Shown here piece by piece: positions 17,209 to 25,974 of a stretch of DNA of 64,000 nucleotides. This stretch comes from Aureimonas flava (GTDB taxonomy: Bacteria; Pseudomonadota; Alphaproteobacteria; Rhizobiales; Rhizobiaceae), in NCBI RefSeq assembly GCF_003583935.1, contig NZ_QYRN01000008.1, positions 1-64,000 on the forward strand, read 5' to 3'. Below the pieces are notes generated by a model that saw only the letters and a program-made list of their open reading frames with translations, was not told where the DNA came from and did no database searches. The translations under genes were made by a program, and so were the position numbers. Numbering within the stretch: position 1 is the stretch's first letter; each line of letters starts with the position of its first letter.

Positions 17209-19010
17209 GATCCGATCCCCGATCCGGCCTTGGCGGCGTAGCCGCGCGGCGTATAGGCATAGGTCCGCCCTTCGCCGCTGGCGAAGGCTCGGGTGTTGCT
17301 GGAGCCGACCACCACCACGGTCAGCATGTCCACCTCGTCGACGTCGAGGTCCTGCAGCGGGACGATGCGCACGCTTTCGCCCGCGCGTCCGAGATTGGTG
17401 GCGAGCACCACCGGCGTGTCGGCGGGGCGGTGGGCGAGAAGCACCTCGCGCGCATGGGCGAGCTGGGTGCGGCGGCGCTTGGAAACGGGGTTGTAGAAGG
17501 CGATCACGAAATCGCCCTCCGCCGCCGCCCTGACCCGCCGCTGGATGTCCTCCCAAGGGGTCAGGAGATCGGATAGTGAGATGGTGCAGAAGTCGTGTCC
17601 GAGCGGCGCCCCGGCGCGGGCGGCGGCCGCCTGGAGCGCCGAGATGCCGGGCGACACGGCGAGCGCCACGCGGCGCGCGCCGTCGGACAGGTCGCCCCGG
17701 TCGACCAGCTCGAACACGAGGGTCGCCATCGCGTAGATGCCGGCGTCGCCCGAGCACACCAGCGCCACGTCGCGCCCCTCGGCCGCCAGTTCCAGCGCGA
17801 AACGGACGCGCGCCTCCTCCGCGCCGAGGTCGAAGTCGTGGCGACGCTTGCCCGTCGCCAGCGGCCCCAGGAGGTCGAGATACAGCGAATAGCCGACGAG
17901 ATCGGTGGCCCGCGCGACCATGTCCGAGACCTCGGGCGAGCGCCAGTGCGCCCCGCCCGGGCCGATGCCGACCACGAAGAGCGCGCCCCGCGCGCGGCCG
18001 ATCGCGGCCGGGTCGACGGGCCCGGGGGCGCGGCCGAGCGCCGCCGTGGCGCGGGCGGACTTGCGCTTGGGCACCGCGAGGGCCCCGTCCGACCCGACGC
18101 CCGCAAGGGCTGCGCCCTCGCACACGCCATGGCAGCCGGTCTCGCGGAACACCACGTCCGAGGGCGCGGTAAGGCGCGGCGCTTCCGCCTCCAGCCGCGC
18201 GGCGTCGAGGAAGCGCGCGGGCACGCCGAAGCGACGCGCCACCGCATGGACGGCGGGCTCGTCCACCTTGAGGTCCAGGGAAGCCACGGCGGCGAGCGAC
18301 AGCGGGCTGAGGCCGGATTCGGCCATCACGCGCTCGGCCAGCGCCACGGCCTCCTCCGGCGGGGCGCCGCGCTCGGCGCCGATGCCGAGGACCAGGGTCC
18401 TCGGCCGGTAGAGCAGTTCTAGCGGCGCCGGCGCGCGGGCCTCGTCCGCGATGCGCAGCGTCACGCGCCCGTCGTCCGAAAGCGGCAGCGACGCCGCTTC
18501 CAGCCACGCCGCCTCGCCCTCGATCCAGGCATGTTCGCCGGCGAGGAGCTCGGCCATCACCGCCTTGGCGTCTTCGGGGTTCTCCAGCGCGAAGCCTTCC
18601 GGCGGCGCGTCCAACGCGACGCCGAAGCGCAGGTCGCCGGCCGTGGTCACGGCAGGCGCGACGCCGAGCATCGAGGCGATGCGGCGCGCGAGGTCGTTGG
18701 CGCCGCGATGGCCGCCGAGGAGCGGCACCACGCAGGACCCGTCCTCGGCCACCGCCAGCACCGGCGGCTCGGCGCCCTTGTCGACCAGCAGCGGCGCCAG
18801 GACGCGGATCAGCGCGCCCGCCGCCATCAGCGCGACGATGGGCGTGCCCCGCGCGAACAGGGCCCGCAGATGCGGGGCGGCATCGGCGAAGGCGACGTCG
18901 GCACCCGCGACGCGCGGCCCCCCGTGCACCTCGCCGCGCAGCGCGTCGGCCAGCCTGCGGGCGAGCGGCAGGGCGGCGGGAGCGAGGCACAGGATCGCGG
19001 GCGCGCTCAT
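17205..19010 (-). CDS. cobJ: CbiG / CobJ fusion: cobalt-precorrin-5A hydrolase-like domain plus precorrin-3B C17-methyltransferase
   Basis: A 601-residue fusion. Residues 1 to about 200 look like the CbiG N-terminal and middle regions, with MAAGALIRVLAPLLVDKG and the conserved LLGGHRGANDLARRI near 98-112. Residues about 204-330 match the CbiG C-terminal/CobE-like domain (LVLGIGAERG, GLSPLSLAAVASLDLKVDE). Residues about 344-601 are a CobJ/CbiH methylase with FVVGIGPGGAHW, VGYSLYLDLL, SGDAGIYAMA and FYNPVSKRR. CbiG opens the delta-lactone made by CobJ/CbiH, so the fusion joins consecutive steps. Its ATG overlaps the cobI stop, and cobM begins in its own stop. Confidence 0.94.
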   Translation of the reverse strand: MSAPAILCLAPAALPLARRLADALRGEVHGGPRVAGADVAFADAAPHLRALFARGTPIVALMAAGALIRVLAPLLVDKGAEPPVLAVAEDGSCVVPLLGGHRGANDLARRIASMLGVAPAVTTAGDLRFGVALDAPPEGFALENPEDAKAVMAELLAGEHAWIEGEAAWLEAASLPLSDDGRVTLRIADEARAPAPLELLYRPRTLVLGIGAERGAPPEEAVALAERVMAESGLSPLSLAAVASLDLKVDEPAVHAVARRFGVPARFLDAARLEAEAPRLTAPSDVVFRETGCHGVCEGAALAGVGSDGALAVPKRKSARATAALGRAPGPVDPAAIGRARGALFVVGIGPGGAHWRSPEVSDMVARATDLVGYSLYLDLLGPLATGKRRHDFDLGAEEARVRFALELAAEGRDVALVCSGDAGIYAMATLVFELVDRGDLSDGARRVALAVSPGISALQAAAARAGAPLGHDFCTISLSDLLTPWEDIQRRVRAAAEGDFVIAFYNPVSKRRRTQLAHAREVLLAHRPADTPVVLATNLGRAGESVRIVPLQDLDVDEVDMLTVVVVGSSNTRAFASGEGRTYAYTPRGYAAKAGSGIGS

Positions 19011-19738
19011 CGGGCGTCTCCGGCGGCGAGCGAGGCGAGGATGGCGGGCTCGGCGCCTCGATAAATGAGGATCAGCGCGAAGTAGGGCGCGGCACCGCCG
19101 GTCTCGCCGAGCGGCAGCACCCGCTCGCCCGGCTGGCCGACGCGCTCGGCATAGGTCGCCCGGCCGGTCAGACCCATGTCCTCGATCAGCGCCTTCACCC
19201 GCGCGAAATGGCGACCGAGCTTCAGGATCGCGACGCTCTCGGCGGCTTCGATCGCGGCGCGGAGCGCACCGTCCGGCAGGGTCGCGGGCAGAACCGCAAA
19301 ACGGTCGGCGCGCGCGCTCAAGGGGTGCCGCGCGCGGGCGGCGGCGGCCATCACGGAGGAGACGCCCGGCACGATCTCGACCGGATGACGCGGCCCCAGG
19401 CGCGCGAGGAGCTGGAGGAAGGACCCGTAGAAGAGCGGGTCGCCCTCGCACAGGACGGCCACGTCGCGCCCCGCCTCGAGGGCTGCGGCGATGCGCGGCG
19501 CAGCGCGGTCGTAGGCGCCCTGCCCCGGCGCGCGGTCGGCCGACATGCAGAGCGGGATCGCGATCTCGTCCTGCCCGCCCGGCAGGTGCGGGGCGGCGAT
19601 GGCGCGCGCCAGGCTCTCGCCGCCCTCGGCGAGCGGATAGGCGATCACCGGCGCGGCGCGCATCAGGCGCACGGCCTTGAGCGTCAGGAGCTCCGGGTCG
19701 CCCGGCCCGAGGCCGATGCCGATGAGCCGGCCTGTCAT
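19007..19738 (-). CDS. cobI: Precorrin-2 C20-methyltransferase
   Basis: A SAM-dependent methylase of 243 residues acting at C-20 of precorrin-2 or its cobalt form. The N-terminal GIGLGPGDPELLTLKAVR, the CobI-type VIAYPLAEGGESLAR and the SAM-site CEGDPLFYGSFLQL are clear. It is linked on both sides by ATGA overlaps (cobL upstream, cbiG/cobJ downstream), implying co-translation. Confidence 0.95.
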   Translation of the reverse strand: MTGRLIGIGLGPGDPELLTLKAVRLMRAAPVIAYPLAEGGESLARAIAAPHLPGGQDEIAIPLCMSADRAPGQGAYDRAAPRIAAALEAGRDVAVLCEGDPLFYGSFLQLLARLGPRHPVEIVPGVSSVMAAAARARHPLSARADRFAVLPATLPDGALRAAIEAAESVAILKLGRHFARVKALIEDMGLTGRATYAERVGQPGERVLPLGETGGAAPYFALILIYRGAEPAILASLAAGDAR

Positions 19739-20949
19739 GGCGTGCCCTTCCTGGTGACGTGCCAATGGGTGACGGGCATGGCGGGGCGCCATCCGCGATA
19801 GGGGCCGACCGGCTCGGCGGCGGCGACCGACACGCGCAGGAGTTCGCCGCCATGGACCTCGTGGAGCGCGAGGAGGATCTGCTCCGATTCCAGCGTGACG
19901 GCATGGGCGACGAGCCGGCCGCCGGGCTTCAGGGCCCCGAAGGCGGCGGGAAACAGGCCGTCCGTCAGCCCGCCGCCGAGGAACACGGCGTCGGGCGCGG
20001 GCAGGCCCTCGAAGGCGGCCGGGGCGCGCTCGGGGACGATGCGCAGGCCCGCGGGCGCGAGGCGAGCCGCGTTCTCGGCGATCATGGCGCGGCGCGCCGC
20101 GTCCGGCTCGATGGCGAGCACGCGGCCGCCTGGGGCGGCACGCAGCCACTCCACCGAGATCGAGCCGCAGCCGGCGCCGACGTCCCACAGAAGCGCGCCC
20201 GGCATCGGTTCAAGGGCGGCCAGCGCCAGCGCCCGCAGCGTGCGCTTGGTCATCTTGCCGTCGTGCCGGAAGGCGTCGTCCGGCAGGCCCGGAACGGCGG
20301 AGAAGCGGCGCGCACCGGCGTCGGCGCGGCAGTCCACGCCGATCGTGTGGAGCGCGGCGACGTCGGCCGGCACGTCCCCGTCCGCCACCGTCTCGCGCAG
20401 CCGCTCGGCCGCGCCGCCCATGTGCTCCAGGAGATGGAGGCGGCTCGCGCCGAACCCCCGCGCGCGCAGAAGCTCCGCAAGCCGCGCGGGCGAGCGCGCG
20501 TCCTCCGCCAGCACCAGGAGGCGCGCGCCGTCGCGGAGCTCGGGCACCAGGGCTTCCGGCGGGCGGCCGTGGATCGACAGGCAGCGCACGTCCTCGAGCG
20601 ACCAGCCGAGGCGCGCGGCGGCGAGCGAGAAGGCCGAAGGGGCGGGCAGCACGGCGAACTCGCCGGGCCCCAGCACGCCGCGCAGCCAGCGCGCCGGGCC
20701 GAACCAGGAGGGATCGCCGGTCGCCAGCACCACGGCGCGGCGCCCGCGCGCGGCGAGGATGTCGGGCGCCGAATCGGCGAAGGGCGAGCGCCAGGGCCGC
20801 CGCTCGGCCGGATGGGTTTCGGGCAGGAGGGCGAGGTGCCGGGCACCGCCGAACACGATCTCGGCGCCGGCAACGATGCGCGCGGCCTCGGGCGTGAGCG
20901 TGTCCATGCCGCCGTCGCCGATGCCGACGAGGTGGAGCCAGGGCGTCAT
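19735..20949 (-). CDS. cobL: Precorrin-6B C5,15-methyltransferase (decarboxylating) CobL
   Basis: A 404-residue two-domain methylase. Residues 1 to about 200 form the CbiE-like C5 methylase (VGIGDGGMDTLTPEA, VLATGDPSWFGPARWL). The rest is the CbiT-like C15 methylase/decarboxylase with a class I SAM-binding site (LLWDVGAGCGSISVEW) and VFLGGGLTDGLF. Its PGLPDDAFRHDGKMTKR linker is typical of CobL. It overlaps cobH upstream and cobI downstream by four bases each. Confidence 0.95.
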   Translation of the reverse strand: MTPWLHLVGIGDGGMDTLTPEAARIVAGAEIVFGGARHLALLPETHPAERRPWRSPFADSAPDILAARGRRAVVLATGDPSWFGPARWLRGVLGPGEFAVLPAPSAFSLAAARLGWSLEDVRCLSIHGRPPEALVPELRDGARLLVLAEDARSPARLAELLRARGFGASRLHLLEHMGGAAERLRETVADGDVPADVAALHTIGVDCRADAGARRFSAVPGLPDDAFRHDGKMTKRTLRALALAALEPMPGALLWDVGAGCGSISVEWLRAAPGGRVLAIEPDAARRAMIAENAARLAPAGLRIVPERAPAAFEGLPAPDAVFLGGGLTDGLFPAAFGALKPGGRLVAHAVTLESEQILLALHEVHGGELLRVSVAAAEPVGPYRGWRPAMPVTHWHVTRKGTP

Positions 20950-21596
20950 GCCGGCGCCCCCACGAGACCGGCGGCGAGCGCGTTCACAGCCGCCGCCGCC
21001 ATCGCGCTGCCCCCGCGCCGGCCGCGAAGGGTCGCGAACGGCACCCCGCGCGGATCGCCGGCGAGTTCCGCCTTGGATTCGGCGGCGCCCACGAAGCCCA
21101 CGGGAAAGCCGAGGATCACGGCCGGGCGCGGCACGCCCCGGTCCAGACGCTCCAGGAGGCGGAACAGCGCGGTGGGCGCGTTGCCGATCGCCACCACCGC
21201 GCCCGCGAGGTCGGCCTCCCAGAGATCGACCTGCGCGGCCGAACGCGTGGTCGCCCCGAGGCGGGCGCGCTCGGCGACGCCCGGATCGCCCAGCCGGCAC
21301 ACCACGCGGTTGCCCGCCGGCAGGCGGGCGCCGATCACGCCGTGCGCGACCATCTGCGCGTCCACCAGCACCGGCGCGCCGGCGCGCAGCGCCGCCCGTC
21401 CCGCCGCCACGGCGTCCGGCGAGACCAGGAGGTCGTCGATCGCGTCCGCCATGCCGCAGGCGTGGGCGATGCGGATGGCGAGGTCATGCGCCTCGCCGGG
21501 CAGGCGCGCCAACGCGTCCGCCGCCTCCTCGCGGATGGTGCGGAAACTCGCCGCGTAGATCGCGGCGGGGTCGCGCAGGTGGTCGGGCACGGGCAT
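20946..21596 (-). CDS. cobH: Precorrin-8X methylmutase
   Basis: A 216-residue mutase that moves the C-11 methyl group to C-12 to give hydrogenobyrinate, or cobyrinate when cobalt is present. The conserved segments are IYAASFRTIREEA near the N-terminus, RIAHACGMADA, VDAQMVAHGV, IGNAPTALFRLLE and VGFVGAAESK. The His in RIAHACG is the expected catalytic residue. The ATG lies eight bases downstream of the cbiX stop, and the gene overlaps cobL by four. Confidence 0.95.
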   Translation of the reverse strand: MPVPDHLRDPAAIYAASFRTIREEAADALARLPGEAHDLAIRIAHACGMADAIDDLLVSPDAVAAGRAALRAGAPVLVDAQMVAHGVIGARLPAGNRVVCRLGDPGVAERARLGATTRSAAQVDLWEADLAGAVVAIGNAPTALFRLLERLDRGVPRPAVILGFPVGFVGAAESKAELAGDPRGVPFATLRGRRGGSAMAAAAVNALAAGLVGAPA

Positions 21597-21603
21597 CGGC
21601 CGC

Positions 21604-22764
21604 TCAGTGCCGCTTCAGCGTGCGGGGCCCGAGCGGGTGATCGGCATGCGGATAGGGGTGATGCGTGTGGGCATGGCCCTCGCCGTGGTGGTGGCCGGGC
21701 GCATGATGGGGGTGGCCGTGGCCATGGTCGTGGTCGTGGTGGTGCTCGTGGTCGTGGTGATGCCCATGGCCATGGTCGTGCCCGTGGCCATGATGGTGAT
21801 GGTCATGGGGATGCGCGTGGCCGTGGGACCCGTGCGAATGGTCGTCGCCCGCGCCGTGGTGATGATGCGCGCCCGCGCCGGCCGTCGACGGTCCGGTGCC
21901 GATGCCCTCCACGTGGTGGTGGTGGCTCTCCTGCGGCAGGCCGACCTCCGCCTCGAAGCCCAGCACCTGCTCGCGATACTTGCACATCTGGCAGTTCATC
22001 ACGTTGGTGCCGCCGAGGATCTCCTCCAGCCGGTCCACGAAGGTCTCCACCACGAGGTCGTGGGCGCCCAGGTACTTCGCCTTCAGGAAGCGGATGGCGG
22101 GGTGGTCCGCCGCCACGCGGTCCGTCGCGTCGTAGATGCGGTCCACCAGGATGCCGGTGAACAGGAAGTAGGGGAAGACGACGATGCGCCGGTAGCCGAG
22201 CCGGGCGGCATGGGTCAGCCCCGGCTCCACCAGGGGAAAGGTCACGCCGGAATAGGCGGTCTCGCCCCAGCCGAAACCGAGCCCCTCCCACAGGAGCCGC
22301 ATGACCTTGGCGACGTTGGAATTGGCGTCGGGGTCGGACGCGCCGCGCCCCACCACGACCAGCATCGTGTCGTGCAGCGGCTCGCCGTCGCGCCAGCCGT
22401 CGGCGCGCAGCGTCTCGCGGATGCGCTCGCCCGCCGCGCGGATCATCTTCGGGTCGATGCCGAGCTCGCGCCCGTAGGTCACCGACACGTCGTTCTGCGC
22501 GGCATAGGTGTTGAGGACGGAGGGGATGTCGTTCTTGGCGTGGCCGGCGGCGAACAGCATGCCGGGCAGCGCCAGGATCTCGCGCGCCCCCTTTTCCCGC
22601 AGCCGGTCGAGGCCGTCGCGGATGATCGGCGTCGCGAACTCGAGGTAGCCGTAGTCCACCTCCCAGTCGGGCAGGCGGCGCGCCATCTTCTCGGCCAGCC
22701 CCCGGAACTCGTCCACCGCACCCCGGTCGCGGCTGCCGTGGCCGCACAGCATCAAGGCCTTCAT
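21604..22764 (-). CDS. cbiX: Sirohydrochlorin cobaltochelatase CbiX, long form with His-rich tail
   Basis: CbiX inserts Co2+ into sirohydrochlorin at the start of the early-cobalt pathway. The product is 386 residues. Two chelatase half-domains span about 1-250, with LCGHGSRDRGA near 6-16 (metal-binding His 9) and LPGMLFAAGHAKNDIP near 66-81. A CxxC pair follows at 258/261 (NCQMCKYREQ), as in the Fe-S-binding long CbiX proteins. Residues 281-386 form a tail with 45 histidines out of 106, a likely cobalt store or buffer. It leads the operon running into cobH. No cobalamin riboswitch is visible in its leader. Confidence 0.95.
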   Translation of the reverse strand: MKALMLCGHGSRDRGAVDEFRGLAEKMARRLPDWEVDYGYLEFATPIIRDGLDRLREKGAREILALPGMLFAAGHAKNDIPSVLNTYAAQNDVSVTYGRELGIDPKMIRAAGERIRETLRADGWRDGEPLHDTMLVVVGRGASDPDANSNVAKVMRLLWEGLGFGWGETAYSGVTFPLVEPGLTHAARLGYRRIVVFPYFLFTGILVDRIYDATDRVAADHPAIRFLKAKYLGAHDLVVETFVDRLEEILGGTNVMNCQMCKYREQVLGFEAEVGLPQESHHHHVEGIGTGPSTAGAGAHHHHGAGDDHSHGSHGHAHPHDHHHHGHGHDHGHGHHHDHEHHHDHDHGHGHPHHAPGHHHGEGHAHTHHPYPHADHPLGPRTLKRH

Positions 22765-23023
22765 GATCGTCCTCCGTCCTTGTCGCGCCGGAGGAGGCGT
22801 CGCGCCGGGGCTTTCCCCGCGCGGCGAATCGATCCGCCGGTTTCCGCGTCGGCCCCCGGATTGGGTCGGCCGCCCGTGAAATCATGGTGTCAGAGCCCCC
22901 GAGGGGCACCGTCAGGCTCCGGCTTCATGCCGCAGGCGGGCGGCTTCGTCAAACCCCGGCCTTTTCCGCTTGGCCCCGGCCCCGGGCGGGCTTATGGCCT
23001 GTGACCGTCCCCGCGAACGCCGG
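22765..23023. promoter_or_regulatory. Divergent region between cbiX and the TSUP transporter
   Basis: This 259-base spacer serves both directions. At 22886-22910 it holds an interrupted inverted repeat (GGTG at one end, CACC at the other, with a GCCCC/GGGGC core). It lies in the cbiX leader when read on the minus strand. I searched both strands for the cobalamin riboswitch core (GCCACTG and the AGCCAGGAGACCTGCC box) and did not find it. Confidence 0.4.
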
Positions 23024-23785
23024 ATGCCGAAGACCGACATGCCCCTCAACGAAACCTTCCTGCTTCTGGTCCTCGCCGCCTTCGCGGCGGGGATGATCGA
23101 CGCGATCGCGGGCGGCGGCGGCATGATCACCGTGCCCGCGCTGCTGCTCGGCGGCCTCGACCCGCTCTCGGCGCTCGGCACCAACAAGCTCCAGTCGCTG
23201 TTCGGCTCGGCCTCGGCGACGATCTCCTACGCGCGAAGGGGGCACGTGCGGCTCGCCCCGCTCCTGCCCGCCGCCGCCCTGTCCTTCGCCGGCGCCTGCC
23301 TCGGCGCCCTCCTCGCCGCCTCGCTTCCGCTGGACTTCCTGCGCCGGCTCCTGCCGTTCCTGCTGATCGCCATCGCCGTGTATTTCGCCCTGAAGCCCGG
23401 CCTGTCGGACGTCGACCGCGAGCGACGCGTCTCGCCCCGGGCCTTCGCGCTGTTCCTGGTCCCGCTGATCGGCGCCTATGACGGGCTGTTCGGGCCGGGC
23501 ACGGGCTCGTTCTTCATGCTCGCCTTCGTTTCGCTGGCCGGCTACGGCGTGCTGAAGGCGACCGCCCACACCAAGCTCCTGAACTTCACCTCCAATCTCG
23601 GCGGCTTCGGCGTGTTCGCCCTGGTCGGCTCCATCCACTGGAAGCTCGGGCTGGCGATGGGCCTCGCGCAGTTCCTCGGCGCCCGCGTCGGGGCCGGCGT
23701 CGCCATGCGCTTCGGCGCCGGGCTGATCCGTCCGCTCCTGGTGGTGGTGTGCATCGGGCTCGCGGCGCGCCTTCTCTGGTCGTGA
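23024..23785 (+). CDS. TSUP (TauE/SafE-family) membrane transporter coupled to cobQ
   Basis: About 253 residues with eight hydrophobic segments in two similar halves, typical of TSUP permeases. The first half opens with the glycine-rich [21 protein letters not shown], and the second carries [17 protein letters not shown]. Family members move sulfite, sulfonates or other anions, and some lie in cobalt or cobalamin loci. The cobQ GTG start overlaps its stop (GTGA), so it is expressed with cobQ. A role in cobalt or precursor traffic is inference. Start uncertain among ATG 22994, 23024 and 23039. Confidence 0.85.
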   Translation: MPKTDMPLNETFLLLVLAAFAAGMIDAIAGGGGMITVPALLLGGLDPLSALGTNKLQSLFGSASATISYARRGHVRLAPLLPAAALSFAGACLGALLAASLPLDFLRRLLPFLLIAIAVYFALKPGLSDVDRERRVSPRAFALFLVPLIGAYDGLFGPGTGSFFMLAFVSLAGYGVLKATAHTKLLNFTSNLGGFGVFALVGSIHWKLGLAMGLAQFLGARVGAGVAMRFGAGLIRPLLVVVCIGLAARLLWS

Positions 23786-25272
23786 GCGCGCGGCGCCCGC
23801 CCGCCCTGATGCTGCAGGGCACCGGGTCCGACGTCGGCAAGAGCGTGCTGGTGGCCGGGCTCTGCCGCCTGTTCGTCGACCGGGGGCTTCGGGTGCGCCC
23901 CTTCAAGCCGCAGAACATGAGCAACAACGCGGCCGTCGCCTGGAACGGCGACCGGGGCGAATGGGGCGAGATCGGCCGTGCGCAGGCGCTCCAGGCCCTG
24001 GCCTGCCGCACGGCCCCCAGCGTCCACATGAACCCCGTGCTCCTGAAGCCGCAGTCGGAGACCGGCTCGCAAGTGGTGGTGTGGGGCGAGGTGCGGGGCA
24101 CGGCGGCCGGGCGCGACTACCAGCGCCTGAAGGCGACGCTCCTGCCCGCCGTGCTCGACAGCTTCGCGCGCGTCGGCGAGGATGCCGACCTCGTGGTGGT
24201 CGAGGGCGCGGGCTCGCCGGCCGAGATCAACCTCAGGGCCGGCGACATCGCGAACATGGGCTTCGCGCGCGCGGCGGGCGTTCCCGTGGTGCTGGTGGGC
24301 GACATCGACCGCGGCGGCGTGATCGCCTCGCTGGTCGGCACCCACGCGATCCTGCCGCCGGAGGACCGGGCGCAGGTGGCGGGCTTCCTGGTCAACAAGT
24401 TCCGGGGCGACCCGGCGCTGTTCGGCGAGGGCATGGCCGCCGTCACCCGCTTCACCGGCTGGCCCGGGTTCGGCCTGGTGCCCTGGCTGCCCGAGACCGC
24501 CCGGCTGCCCGCCGAGGATTCCGTGGCCCTCGACCGACGCCCGCCGGCGGACTCGAGGCGGGGCGACCTCCTGATCGCGGTGCCGCGCCTGCCGCACATC
24601 GCCAATTTCGACGACCTCGACCCGCTCGCGGCGACGCCGGGCGTGTCGCTCGCGCTGGTGCGGCCGGGCGAGCCCTGGCCCGACGGGGCGGGGCTGGTTC
24701 TCCTGCCGGGCTCCAAGGCGACGATCGCCGATCTCGGCGCCCTGCGCCGCGAAGGGTGGGACCGGGCGATCCTGGCGCACCGCTCGCGCGGCGGCCACGT
24801 GCTCGGACTGTGCGGCGGATACCAGATGCTGGGGCGGCGCATCCTCGACCCGGACGGTATCGAGGGCGAGGCGCGCGAGGCCGAGGGGCTCGGCCTCCTG
24901 GACGTGGACACGCGCATCGCGGGCCCGAAGACCCTGCGCGAGGTCGAGGCCCGGGCCGGCGACGGAACCCCCTTCCCGGCCTACGAGATCCACATGGGCC
25001 GCAGCGAGGGCCCGGACCGGGACCGGCCCTTCGCCCATGTCGGCGCCGAGCGGGAGGGCGCGTCAAGCGCCGACGGCCGGGTGCGGGGCACTTATCTGCA
25101 TGGCCTCTTCGCGGGGGACCGCTGGCGCGAGGCCTATCTCGGCGGCCTCGGCGTCGCGCCCGCGGGCCGCTCGCACCGGGCCGAGGTGGAGCGGGCGCTG
25201 GACGCGATCGCCGCCCGGCTCGAGGCCTGCCTCGACATCGCCGCCCTGGAGCGGATCGCCCGCGCCCGCTGA
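23782..25272 (+). CDS. cobQ: Cobyric acid synthase CobQ
   Basis: A glutamine- and ATP-dependent enzyme that amidates the b, d, e and g side chains of the adenosylated corrin. The 496-residue product has the N-terminal [20 protein letters not shown] nucleotide site and [12 protein letters not shown]. It also has the [13 protein letters not shown] segment, and a C-terminal amidotransferase with the nucleophile in [13 protein letters not shown] and HMGRSEG. GTG 23782 is chosen because it overlaps the transporter stop and places the conserved start correctly. The longer frame to 23749 lies inside the transporter gene. Confidence 0.95.
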   Translation: MSARRPPALMLQGTGSDVGKSVLVAGLCRLFVDRGLRVRPFKPQNMSNNAAVAWNGDRGEWGEIGRAQALQALACRTAPSVHMNPVLLKPQSETGSQVVVWGEVRGTAAGRDYQRLKATLLPAVLDSFARVGEDADLVVVEGAGSPAEINLRAGDIANMGFARAAGVPVVLVGDIDRGGVIASLVGTHAILPPEDRAQVAGFLVNKFRGDPALFGEGMAAVTRFTGWPGFGLVPWLPETARLPAEDSVALDRRPPADSRRGDLLIAVPRLPHIANFDDLDPLAATPGVSLALVRPGEPWPDGAGLVLLPGSKATIADLGALRREGWDRAILAHRSRGGHVLGLCGGYQMLGRRILDPDGIEGEAREAEGLGLLDVDTRIAGPKTLREVEARAGDGTPFPAYEIHMGRSEGPDRDRPFAHVGAEREGASSADGRVRGTYLHGLFAGDRWREAYLGGLGVAPAGRSHRAEVERALDAIAARLEACLDIAALERIARAR

Positions 25273-25382
25273 GCGTGGCGGCGGTCCGAGACTTCGCGGC
25301 GCGCCGCGAGATGTCAAATCCGTAATTGGCAATCCATGTGGAATCGCTCCAGGGTTCGCCGCGGTGCAACAGGAGATACGCC

Positions 25383-25967
25383 GTGGCCGCCTCGCCCCTG
25401 ACCGATTCCCGCACGGGCTACGGCCTCGTGTCGCGCATGCTCCACTGGAGCATGGCGCTCCTGTTCACGTGGCAGTTCACCACCGTGGTCCTGTCGGCGC
25501 TTGCGCACGACACGGCGGTGGAGCGGTTCTTCTGGGGCACGCACTATTCGGTCGGCTTCACGCTCTGGGCGCTGGTGCTCCTGCGCGCCGTCTGGGGCCT
25601 TTCGCAGCTGAAGCATCGCCCCCCGCACGAGGGGTCGCGGCTCCTCCAGCGCGCGGCGACGCTCGGCCACCTCGCGCTCTATCTCCTGATGGTGATCGTG
25701 CCCTCGCTCGCCATCCTGCGCGCCGCGGGCAACGGGCGCGGCTTGCGGGTCTACGGCATCCAGCTCGTGGCACCCGGCGGCGAGGCGAACCCGGCACTGA
25801 CCGCACCCGCCAACCTCCTGCACGGGTTTCTCGGCTGGACGCTCTTCGTGCTCATCGCCGGTCACATCGCCATGGCGCTCTGGCATGGGCTGGTGCGGCG
25901 CGACGCGACGCTGCGCCGCATGACGCGCGGCCCCGAGCGGGGGCCGCGCTCGCTGCGCTCGGTCTGA
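25383..25967 (+). CDS. Cytochrome b561-family membrane protein
   Basis: A 194-residue di-heme membrane cytochrome with four helices. Candidate heme-ligand histidines occur in MLHWSMALL, GTHYSVGF, LGHLALYLLM and AGHIAMALWHGL. The GTG start at 25383 follows AGGAG by seven bases; a TTG at 25326 would add unrelated residues. Proteins of this type shuttle electrons from quinol or superoxide. It sits between cobQ and an SDR gene without clear ties to cobalamin. Confidence 0.88.
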   Translation: MAASPLTDSRTGYGLVSRMLHWSMALLFTWQFTTVVLSALAHDTAVERFFWGTHYSVGFTLWALVLLRAVWGLSQLKHRPPHEGSRLLQRAATLGHLALYLLMVIVPSLAILRAAGNGRGLRVYGIQLVAPGGEANPALTAPANLLHGFLGWTLFVLIAGHIAMALWHGLVRRDATLRRMTRGPERGPRSLRSV

Positions 25968-25974
25968 GCGCCGC

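Noticed and set aside
22765-23023. A second cobalamin riboswitch ahead of cbiX
   Set aside because: The B12 box and the GCCACTG core are absent on both strands, although the position would be suitable.
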